This document shows positions 34,092 to 41,236 of a stretch of DNA of 64,000 nucleotides, piece by piece. This stretch comes from UBA10324 sp038326325 (GTDB lineage: Bacteria; Bacteroidota; Bacteroidia; Chitinophagales; UBA10324): assembly GCA_038326325.1 (NCBI GenBank), contig JBBQJW010000003.1, forward strand, positions 62,001 through 126,000, given 5' to 3'. Below the pieces are notes generated by a model. It was given only the letters and a program-made list of their open reading frames with translations, did not search any database and was not told where the DNA came from. Position 1 is the stretch's first letter. Each line of letters starts with the position of its first letter. The translations under genes and the position numbers were made by a program.

Positions 34092-36878
34092 ATGTCTGAA
34101 GAACAAAAGAAGGAAAGCGAAAAACTGTTACACGAGAGCAAGCATGTCGAGAGCATGTATAAAGATTGGTTTCTCGATTATGCTTCGTATGTGATATTGG
34201 AAAGAGCCGTGCCCGCCATTGAAGATGGATTTAAACCCGTGCAACGCCGCATCGTTCACGCGATGAAAGAAATGGATGACGGTCGCTTTAATAAAGCAGC
34301 GAACATCATCGGACAAACAATGCAGTATCATCCGCATGGCGACGCGAGTATTGGCGACGCGATGGTGAACATAGGGCAGAAAGATTTACTTATTGAGACA
34401 CAGGGAAACTGGGGCGATGTGCGCACCGGAGATTCGGCCGCCGCGCCACGATACATTGAAGCGCGACTTTCGAAGTTCGCTTTAGATGTGGTGTTCAACG
34501 CGCAGACCACCACATGGCAACTGAGTTACGATGGAAGAAAAAAAGAACCGCTTACACTTCCCGTTAAATTTCCATTACTGTTAGCGCAAGGTGTGGAGGG
34601 AATCGCAGTAGGGCTGTCAACGAAAGTGTTGCCGCATAATTTCTGCGAGTTGCTTAAAGGTTCGATTGATGTGGTGCGCAATAAAAAAGTTTCGCTCTAT
34701 CCAGATTTTTTAACAGGGGGATTAATTGATGTAAGCAATTACAACGACGGTGCCCGCGGAGGCAAGGTGCGCGTACGCGCCCGAATTGAAGAGCGCGATA
34801 AAAAAACTTTAATCATTAAAGATGTTCCGTTCAGTGTAACAACCACTCAATTGATTGAGAGTATAGTTAAAGCAAATGACAACGGAAAAATAAAAATCAA
34901 GAAAGTAGTTGACAACACAGCCGCTGATGTTGAGGTAGAGATTCAATTAGCGCCGGGTATTTCGCCTGATATTACCATTGACGCTTTGTATGCGTTTACT
35001 GATTGTGAAATCTCTATTTCGCCAAGCGCGTGCGTTATTATAAAAGATAAGCCGCACTTTGTTTCTGCTACCGAGTTGTTGAAAGTTTCCACTGATAACA
35101 CGATGGAATTGCTCCGACGCGAACTCGAAATCAAATTGGGTGAGTTGGAAGAAGACTGGCATTTTTCTTCGCTGGAAAAAATATTCATCGAGAAAAGAAT
35201 TTACCGCGACATTGAAGAATGTGAAACATGGGAAGCGGTTATTCAGGCGATTGATAAAGGATTACAGAAGTATAAAAAATTGTTTCGTCGCACTGTTACA
35301 GAAGAAGATATCGTTCGTCTGACAGAAATCAGAATCAAGCGCATCTCGAAATTCGATGCATTCAAAGCTGACGAACATATCAAGGGAGTGGAAGATCAGA
35401 TGAAGCAAGTGAAACACAATCTTGAACATTTGAAAGAATACACGATTGATTATTTCGAGAACCTATTGAAGAAGTATGGCAAGGGAAGAGAGCGCAAAAC
35501 GGAGATAAAAGTTTTCGATACCATACAAGCGAAGAGTGTTGCGATCGCCAATCAAAAATTATATGTGAATCGTGCCGAAGGTTTCATCGGGCATGGCTTA
35601 AAGAAAGATGAATTCGTTTTTGATTGCTCTGACCTTGACGACATTATTGTTTTTCGAAAGGATGGGAAGATGGTTGTTACTCGAGTAGCTGAAAAAACAT
35701 TTGTTGGAAAGGATATTATTCATCTCGCCATCTTCAACAAGAACGACGAGCGAATGGTTTATCACATGGTGTATCAGGATGGTAAAACCGGACCTGCGAT
35801 GGTGAAGCGCTTTAATGTAACAGGCATCACTCGCGACAAGGAATATGATTTGACGAAGGGAACCGATGGAAGCAAGGTGATTTATTTCAGCATTAACCCG
35901 AATGGCGAAAATGAAATCATTACCGTTACACTTAACCCAAGCGCGAGCGCCAGGATTAAAGTATTTGAATTCGACTTTAAGGAATTAGCGGTGAAGGGAA
36001 GGGGTTCAATTGGAAATATTGTTACAAGGTATGCTGTTCGAAGCGTGAAGCTGAAAGAGAAAGGCAAGCCCGTTATTACTGGAAAGAAACTTTGGTTCGA
36101 TGACCAATTCGGAAAATTAAATACGGAAGAGAAAGGAAAATACCTCGGCAACTTTGAGAACGCTGAAACCATTCTCTCAGTTTTCAAAGACGGTTCGTAT
36201 GAAATAACCAATACCGAACTCACCAATAAGTTCGACCCCGCGCAGTTGTTAATGATTCAGAAATTCAATCCCGCTGATATCATATCGGCGCTTTATTATC
36301 ATAGTGGAAACAAGGCGTATTATTTAAAGCGCTTTGTAATTGAAACGCAAACCCTTGATAAGAAATTTTCTTTTGTGCCGGAAGATGAAGGTTGTTTTGC
36401 TGTAACAGTCTCTGTCGCAGCAGAACCAAAACTTTTATTGAAGTCTGGAAAGAAGAAAACGCCGAAGGAGCAAAAGATTAATGTGTCAAAAGAAATTGAA
36501 GTAAAAGCGTGGAAGGCGATTGGCAATAAGGTTTGCGAAAACGATTTCATCGAAGCGGAATGGATAGGGGCGAAGAACGAAAAAACTCCGGGTGATAAAA
36601 CTCCCGAGCCAAAGAAAGAATCAATTTCAAAACCAAAGGAAGCGATTAAAAAAACTGGTACAGCGGTCGCGAAGCCTTCGGCTAAAAATCAAAAACCTGA
36701 AATCCGCAATTCGAAATTCCCGAATACCTTAAAGCAATCCATTTCAAAAATGAAAGATGTGGCTGATGTTGATTTGTTCAACGCGAAATCTGACATGGAA
36801 TGGGATGTGAAACCTTCAGGTAAAAAAGCCGACGATAAAAAATCAGGCAAGAAGAGTAACCAGGCGAGTTTGTTTTAG
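34092..36878 (+). CDS. parC: DNA topoisomerase IV subunit A
   Basis: This 928-residue DNA-cleaving subunit of topoisomerase IV has the winged-helix/breakage domain with GFKPVQRRIVHAMKEM and IIGQTMQYHPHGDASIGDAM. The catalytic Tyr lies in APRYIEARL (near residue 120). The C-terminal part (about 500-780) is a degenerate beta-pinwheel, and the last 120 or so residues are a Lys/Pro-rich linker ending in KSNQASLF. The long C-terminal tail is common in the phylum. It partners ParE encoded at 26304-28178; the gap between them is taken by an accessory island. Confidence 0.95.
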   Translation: MSEEQKKESEKLLHESKHVESMYKDWFLDYASYVILERAVPAIEDGFKPVQRRIVHAMKEMDDGRFNKAANIIGQTMQYHPHGDASIGDAMVNIGQKDLLIETQGNWGDVRTGDSAAAPRYIEARLSKFALDVVFNAQTTTWQLSYDGRKKEPLTLPVKFPLLLAQGVEGIAVGLSTKVLPHNFCELLKGSIDVVRNKKVSLYPDFLTGGLIDVSNYNDGARGGKVRVRARIEERDKKTLIIKDVPFSVTTTQLIESIVKANDNGKIKIKKVVDNTAADVEVEIQLAPGISPDITIDALYAFTDCEISISPSACVIIKDKPHFVSATELLKVSTDNTMELLRRELEIKLGELEEDWHFSSLEKIFIEKRIYRDIEECETWEAVIQAIDKGLQKYKKLFRRTVTEEDIVRLTEIRIKRISKFDAFKADEHIKGVEDQMKQVKHNLEHLKEYTIDYFENLLKKYGKGRERKTEIKVFDTIQAKSVAIANQKLYVNRAEGFIGHGLKKDEFVFDCSDLDDIIVFRKDGKMVVTRVAEKTFVGKDIIHLAIFNKNDERMVYHMVYQDGKTGPAMVKRFNVTGITRDKEYDLTKGTDGSKVIYFSINPNGENEIITVTLNPSASARIKVFEFDFKELAVKGRGSIGNIVTRYAVRSVKLKEKGKPVITGKKLWFDDQFGKLNTEEKGKYLGNFENAETILSVFKDGSYEITNTELTNKFDPAQLLMIQKFNPADIISALYYHSGNKAYYLKRFVIETQTLDKKFSFVPEDEGCFAVTVSVAAEPKLLLKSGKKKTPKEQKINVSKEIEVKAWKAIGNKVCENDFIEAEWIGAKNEKTPGDKTPEPKKESISKPKEAIKKTGTAVAKPSAKNQKPEIRNSKFPNTLKQSISKMKDVADVDLFNAKSDMEWDVKPSGKKADDKKSGKKSNQASLF

Positions 36879-36894
36879 TGTAAAAGTTATTAAA

Positions 36895-37416
36895 TTACAA
36901 ATCCAACATTCCATCGGGCATTAATAGAGTAATGGTTTTATTTCGGTTGTTGATGTTGAGATTGTATTCTTCCACCAACGGAATCATGACTTGCTTGTCA
37001 CGAAAATTTATTTGAATCATTGCGTGCGTTGAAGGTGTGTCATAAACTTCATTTACTATTCCTAACGCACCGAGATATTCGTCTATCACTTTGTATCCGA
37101 TTAAATATTCAAGGCTATCATACTTGTTCGCCTTTTTCAGATTCGATTCTTCGGTGAAAATTTCTTTGCCATGTAACGCTTCCGCTTTTGTTCTATCATC
37201 AATTCCTTCCAATAAAAAAAGCGAATGACCTGAATCACTCATTTCATATTTATCAACGAAGTAGGGAATTTTATTTTCTTTCAGATTGAGATACAGCACA
37301 TCAACTTTCTTTAAACGCCAAACAAAATCAGGATCAACAAAAGCGTTGATGTGACCTTTTAATCCCTTCGCCTTTGAGATTTTCCCGATTCTGATAAATT
37401 TTTTTTCTGTTTCCAT
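36895..37416 (-). CDS. rimM: ribosome maturation factor RimM
   Basis: This 173-residue protein binds ribosomal protein uS19 and helps 30S head maturation. The N-terminal beta-barrel begins IRIGKISKAKGLKGHINAFV (about residues 7-26). The C-terminal PRC-barrel-like domain contains LIGYKVIDE..LGIVNEVYDT and QVMIPLVEEYNLNIN. The length is normal. It follows rpsP on the same strand, but a strong hairpin with a U-tract stands only 6 bp before its ATG. Confidence 0.93.
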   Translation of the reverse strand: METEKKFIRIGKISKAKGLKGHINAFVDPDFVWRLKKVDVLYLNLKENKIPYFVDKYEMSDSGHSLFLLEGIDDRTKAEALHGKEIFTEESNLKKANKYDSLEYLIGYKVIDEYLGALGIVNEVYDTPSTHAMIQINFRDKQVMIPLVEEYNLNINNRNKTITLLMPDGMLDL

Positions 37417-37422
37417 CTTCTA

Positions 37423-37457
37423 TAAAAAAAAGAAAGCCATCAAGAAGATGGCTTTCT
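37423..37457 (-). terminator. terminator or attenuator between rpsP and rimM
   Basis: Read on the minus strand, AGAAAGCCATC/GATGGCTTTCT forms an 11-bp stem with a 5-nt loop followed by eight U residues, ending 6 bp before the rimM start codon. It should reduce read-through from rpsP into rimM. Confidence 0.85.
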
Positions 37458-37478
37458 GAAATTTCAAATTGAAAAATA

Positions 37479-37925
37479 TTATTCTGCAGCAGGTTCAGTG
37501 GCAGTAGCGGCAACGGGTGCAGCGCCTTCTGCTTTCTTACTTTTCTTTTTGCGTGCTGGCTTACCTTTTTTAGCAGCATCAAGCACAGAGTTTTTGTGTG
37601 AGTCTTCCCATGCTGTCCAATTGGTGTCAGCTTGTTCTTGAGTCACAACACCTTTTTTTACCCCGCGGGCAAGGTGCTTTTGAAACATCACTCCCTTGTA
37701 AGAAAGTATTCGCCGAACAGTATCAGTAGGCTGCGCACCTTTCGCCATCCAGTCTAACGCCTTGGGAGCATCAAGTGTAATACTTGCAGGAATGGTTGTT
37801 GGGTTGTAGCTACCGATGTTCTCAATAAAGCGGCCATCTCTCGGCGAACGAGAATCGGCGATGATGATGTGATAGAAAGGAGCTTTCTTTCTACCCATCC
37901 GTTGTAAACGAATCTTTACAGACAT
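37479..37925 (-). CDS. rpsP: 30S ribosomal protein bS16
   Basis: This 148-residue ribosomal protein has the conserved bS16 core (about 1-85) with MSVKIRLQRMGRKKAPFYHI and ADSRSPRDGRFIENIGSYNP. It is followed by a 60-residue Lys/Ala-rich extension (KKGKPARKKKSKKAEGAAP) common in Bacteroidota. It assembles early in the 30S body. It lies between ffh and rimM, all on the minus strand. Confidence 0.96.
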   Translation of the reverse strand: MSVKIRLQRMGRKKAPFYHIIIADSRSPRDGRFIENIGSYNPTTIPASITLDAPKALDWMAKGAQPTDTVRRILSYKGVMFQKHLARGVKKGVVTQEQADTNWTAWEDSHKNSVLDAAKKGKPARKKKSKKAEGAAPVAATATEPAAE

Positions 37926-37955
37926 TGCTTTGTGTAGTTAGTTTTTAAAAGTTTA

Positions 37956-37974
37956 TCCCGAATTTTTTTCGGGA
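37956..37974 (-). terminator. possible weak terminator after ffh
   Basis: The hairpin TCCCGAA/TTCGGGA with a 5-nt loop lies between the ffh stop and the rpsP start. The U-tract in the minus-strand sense is weak, so it may only attenuate. Confidence 0.4.
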
Positions 37975-38012
37975 GCGCAAAGATATTCGGATAAGGGTAA
38001 AAACAAAATGTA

Positions 38013-39341
38013 TTAACGGGTTGGCATTCCTTTAAACGGACGACCGGCAGCGCTCATTTTGTTAAACGATTTCATCATCTTACGCATATCTTCAAATTGT
38101 TTCACAAATTGATTTACTTCTTGAATAGTATTTCCGCTTCCGTAAGACAATCTTTTCCTCCGGGTTCCACTTAATAAATCAGGGTTGCTTCTTTCTTCAG
38201 GAGTCATGGCAAGAATAATGGCTTCTACTTTTTTGAATGAATCGTTATCGAGGTCAATATCTTTTAATGCTTTTCCCATTCCCGGAATCATTCCCATTAA
38301 ATCTTTGATGTTGCCCATCTTTTTAATTTGATTGAGCTGACTTAGAAAATCAGAAAAATCAAATTGATTCTTACGAATTTTTTTCTGAAGTATTTCTGCT
38401 TGCTTTTCGTCGTATTGTTCCTGTGCCTTTTCAACGAGAGAAACAATATCACCCATTCCCAAAATCCGCTGCGCCATACGATCAGGATGGAAGAGATCAA
38501 TGTTCTCCATCTTCTCGCCTGTACCAACAAATTTTATCGGCTTGTTTACTTCATATTTAATAGAGAGAGCAGCACCACCTCGTGTATCACCATCGAGTTT
38601 TGTAAGAATGACTCCGTCGAAATTCAATCGCTCGTTAAATGCCTTGGAGGTGTTGATAGCATCTTGTCCTGTCATAGCATCAACAACAAAAAGTGTTTCA
38701 TCCGGCTTCACTGCATTTTTAATTGCAGCAATTTCATTCATCATTTGTTCATCTACGGCCAATCGACCTGCAGTATCAATGATGACAACATCAAAACTTT
38801 TTTGCTTTGCAATGTCAATTGCATTTTTAGAAATCTGAACAGGATTGTTGTTACCTTCTTCGGTATAAACCTCGACACCAATCTGACCAGCTAATATTTT
38901 TAATTGCTCAATTGCCGCAGGACGATACACATCGCAAGCAACGAGCAGCACACTCTTATTTCTTTTTGTTTTTAAAAGATTTGCAAGCTTAGCAGAGAAA
39001 GTTGTTTTACCTGATCCCTGCAAACCTGACATCAAAATCACAGAAGGATTTCCTTTCAGATTAATGTCAGCAGTTTTTCCTCCCATCAAAGAAGTCAATT
39101 CATCAGCAACCAACTTGATCATCAACTGACCAGGGTTAATAGCGTTCAATACTTTTTCGCCAAGCGCTTTATCTTTTACTGTATCAGTAAATTCTTTTGC
39201 GATTTTGTAATTGACATCGGCATCAACCAGCGCTCGACGAATTTCTTTTATAGTAGAGGCAATATTTAATTCGGTAAGTTTTCCTTCACCTTTAATATTC
39301 TTAAAAGCACTTTCGAGTTTTTCACTTAAACTTTCAAACAT
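38013..39341 (-). CDS. ffh: signal recognition particle GTPase
   Basis: This 442-residue SRP54 homologue targets nascent membrane proteins to the translocon together with 4.5S RNA and FtsY. The N domain is about 1-85. The G domain carries the P-loop GLQGSGKTTFSAKLA (about 106-120), DVYRPAAIEQL, DTAGRL and TKLDGDTRGG. The Met-rich M domain (about 305-442) has LGMGDIVSLVEKAQ and the RNA/signal-peptide-binding stretch MTPEERSNPDLLSGTRRKR. The length is typical. A 16-bp palindrome precedes it at 39373-39388. Confidence 0.97.
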   Translation of the reverse strand: MFESLSEKLESAFKNIKGEGKLTELNIASTIKEIRRALVDADVNYKIAKEFTDTVKDKALGEKVLNAINPGQLMIKLVADELTSLMGGKTADINLKGNPSVILMSGLQGSGKTTFSAKLANLLKTKRNKSVLLVACDVYRPAAIEQLKILAGQIGVEVYTEEGNNNPVQISKNAIDIAKQKSFDVVIIDTAGRLAVDEQMMNEIAAIKNAVKPDETLFVVDAMTGQDAINTSKAFNERLNFDGVILTKLDGDTRGGAALSIKYEVNKPIKFVGTGEKMENIDLFHPDRMAQRILGMGDIVSLVEKAQEQYDEKQAEILQKKIRKNQFDFSDFLSQLNQIKKMGNIKDLMGMIPGMGKALKDIDLDNDSFKKVEAIILAMTPEERSNPDLLSGTRRKRLSYGSGNTIQEVNQFVKQFEDMRKMMKSFNKMSAAGRPFKGMPTR

Positions 39342-39372
39342 GAAATTTTAATTTATTGATTTTGATTTTTCA

Positions 39373-39388
39373 CGAAGGAATTCCTTCG
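39373..39388. promoter_or_regulatory. 16-bp perfect palindrome upstream of ffh
   Basis: CGAAGGAATTCCTTCG is a perfect inverted repeat 32 bp upstream of the ffh start codon. It is not followed by a T-run in either direction, so an operator for a dimeric regulator or a leader hairpin is possible. No known operator is recognised. Confidence 0.3.
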
Positions 39389-39420
39389 AAGCGGGCGACA
39401 AAAAAAATTCATTCCTTGCT

Positions 39421-39454
39421 ATAAACAAAACCGCCCCGAAATTTTCGGGGCGGT
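39421..39454 (-). terminator. intrinsic terminator after periplasmic-protein gene
   Basis: A very stable stem ACCGCCCCGAAA/TTTCGGGGCGGT is followed in the minus-strand sense by a U-rich stretch. It ends the sigma factor/periplasmic-protein transcription unit. Confidence 0.85.
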
Positions 39455-39478
39455 CAGTATATTTTATGATTAAAGTTG

Positions 39479-40075
39479 TTATTCAGTAATCTCTTTTAAT
39501 TCGAAACCACCTTCCGATGATTTTATTTTTAAAATGAGCGGATTGTTTGCATCATTCAAAACATAAAACTCTTCGGTTCCACCAGGTGTAACACTCTTAG
39601 CATGTAACACTTCTACAGATTTCATAATTCCATTAACTTTAATTTGCATTTGCTCAACTCCGGTTTTTGCAACGCCAATCATTTTATCAATTCCGCTAAG
39701 GTTGAAAGAAGTTTTTCCAAGAGCTAATTCACTCAACATTCCTTTACTGATCCAGAAGAAAGCAAAATCTCCTGTTTCATCATTGAATAATTTCACGGAA
39801 ACTTTTCTACCGGTGCTGAATGCTGCCTGATTTACAATCACTTTACCGTATTCAGTTTCTGATTTTCTCCATTTGTAGGAAATAGTAGGAGTCATTGTAT
39901 TTACAATAACTGTTACATCATGAGTTTCTGCACCCTGCATTGAGTAAACTAATTTCGATCCTCCCTTAAGATTCAACGCCGGAGTTTGTGCCTTCAGAGT
40001 AAATACAACTGCAAGCAAAACAATTAAAGCACCAAGTGAAACCGCAATTGATTTTGATAGTGAAAGTGTTTTCAT
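39479..40075 (-). CDS. exported protein of unknown function after sigA
   Basis: Taking the ATG at 40075, this is a 198-residue protein with a signal or membrane-anchor segment (ISVSLG-type hydrophobic stretch, AVSLGALIVLLAVVFTLKAQ). The mature beta-rich domain contains LVYSMQGAETHDVTVIV, TPTISYKWRKSETEYG and LGKTSFNLSGIDKM. The longer frame up to 40114 would overlap the sigma factor gene and is less likely. It is co-directional with and 31 bp after the sigma factor gene. I recognise no family; periplasmic location is inferred. Confidence 0.75.
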   Translation of the reverse strand: MKTLSLSKSIAVSLGALIVLLAVVFTLKAQTPALNLKGGSKLVYSMQGAETHDVTVIVNTMTPTISYKWRKSETEYGKVIVNQAAFSTGRKVSVKLFNDETGDFAFFWISKGMLSELALGKTSFNLSGIDKMIGVAKTGVEQMQIKVNGIMKSVEVLHAKSVTPGGTEEFYVLNDANNPLILKIKSSEGGFELKEITE

Positions 40076-40106
40076 TTTTATTTTTAGTTTTTGGGTTGTT
40101 AAATTT

Positions 40107-40973
40107 TCAGCCAAGATATGATTTTAATAGCTTACTGCGTGAGGCTCCACGCAACTTATTTATAGCCTTATCTTTAATTTGTCTTACACGCTCACGAGTT
40201 AAACTGAATCGTTCTCCGATATCTTCTAATGACATTGGATGTTCTACACCAATACCAAAATACAACTTAATTACATCTTGCTGACGCTCAGTCAATGTAC
40301 TCAACGAACGCTCAATTTCCTTACGCAATGAATCTTTATATTCAAGTAAATCATCAGTCGCAGTTGCACCAGTATTCGGAATTACATCAAGCAAAGAGTT
40401 GTCTTCTCCTTCAACGAATGGAGCATCAACTGATACATGTCGTGCAGCAATTCCTAAAGTAGTTTCCACTTCTTCAGTATTTATTTCCAACACTTCTGCT
40501 AATTCTTCAGGGCTTGGTTCGCGTTCGTATTGTTGTTCCAAAGCAGAAAATGCCTTGTTGATTTTATTTAATGAACCAACTTTATTCAATGGCAAACGAA
40601 CGATACGACTTTGTTCAGCCAATGCCTGTAAAATCGATTGACGAATCCACCACACTGCATAAGAAATAAATTTAAATCCGCGAGTCTCATCGAAACGCTG
40701 ACCGGCCTTTATCAATCCTAGATTTCCTTCATTTATTAAATCACTTAATGAAAGACCTTGATTCTGATATTGCTTTGCAACAGAAACAACAAAACGCAAA
40801 TTCGCTTTTGTTAATTTTTCTAATGCGCGTTCATCGCCTTGTTTAATTTTTTTTGCTAGATCAACTTCTTCTTCAGCAGTCAGGAGATCTACTTTTCCGA
40901 TTTCCTGTAAATATTTTTCGAGTGACTGACTTTCTCGATTGGTAATGGATTTTGTAATTTTTAGTTGTCTCAT
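40107..40973 (-). CDS. rpoD: primary RNA polymerase sigma factor (Bacteroidota RpoD/SigA type)
   Basis: This 288-residue sigma-70 factor lacks region 1.1 and the long non-conserved region, as is usual for primary sigma factors of this phylum. Region 1.2 starts SLEKYLQEIGKVDLLTAEEE. Region 2 has LRFVVSVAKQYQNQGLSLSD, NEGNLGLIKA and KFISYAVWWIRQSI. Region 3 begins VRLPLNKVGSLNKI. Region 4 has LTERQQDVIKLYFGIG and the -33-binding helix LEDIGERFSLTRERVRQI. It directs transcription from TTTG/TAnnTTTG promoters such as the one seen before rpoC. Confidence 0.96.
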   Translation of the reverse strand: MRQLKITKSITNRESQSLEKYLQEIGKVDLLTAEEEVDLAKKIKQGDERALEKLTKANLRFVVSVAKQYQNQGLSLSDLINEGNLGLIKAGQRFDETRGFKFISYAVWWIRQSILQALAEQSRIVRLPLNKVGSLNKINKAFSALEQQYEREPSPEELAEVLEINTEEVETTLGIAARHVSVDAPFVEGEDNSLLDVIPNTGATATDDLLEYKDSLRKEIERSLSTLTERQQDVIKLYFGIGVEHPMSLEDIGERFSLTRERVRQIKDKAINKLRGASRSKLLKSYLG

Positions 40974-41002
40974 GCAATTGGTTTTGGTTAGAGGGAATCG
41001 GC

Positions 41003-41010
41003 CAAAAATA
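41003..41010 (-). promoter_or_regulatory. candidate -7 element of sigA promoter
   Basis: On the minus strand TATTTTTG fits TAnnTTTG, 29 bp upstream of the sigma factor start codon. The upstream element at the usual distance is a poor match. Confidence 0.45.
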
Positions 41011-41165
41011 ATTGTCAGATGCTTTCACACCTAATAAATGTTTGGCACGAAAAATATTTATTTAGAATAATGTTAATTTATTCTTTGTCGATAATTGTCG
41101 GAACTAAAGAAAGGATGTCATGCAGAATAGATTTAATGGCGCATTTTATTAAATAAAATTTCTGC

Positions 41166-41197
41166 TTTGTTCGGTGGCTGTGCTTTTGCTATTGTTG
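41166..41197 (+). promoter_or_regulatory. candidate lon promoter
   Basis: TTTG (41166-41169), a 20-nt spacer and TATTGTTG (41190-41197, one mismatch to TAnnTTTG) lie 39 bp upstream of the lon start. No heat-shock operator such as a CIRCE repeat is visible. Confidence 0.4.
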
Positions 41198-41236
41198 CAT
41201 CTTTTAATTTTACTTACATATAAATTCTGAATACGA

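Noticed and set aside
37479..37925. Long Lys/Ala-rich tail of bS16 as an unusual fusion
   Set aside because: Extended bS16 C-termini are common in Bacteroidota.
39479..40114. Longer start of the exported protein after sigA
   Set aside because: It would overlap the sigma factor gene and bury the signal sequence; the ATG at 40075 is preferred.
40107..40973. Short sigma factor as an alternative sigma rather than the primary one
   Set aside because: Primary sigma factors of this phylum are normally about 286-290 residues and lack region 1.1; all core regions are present.
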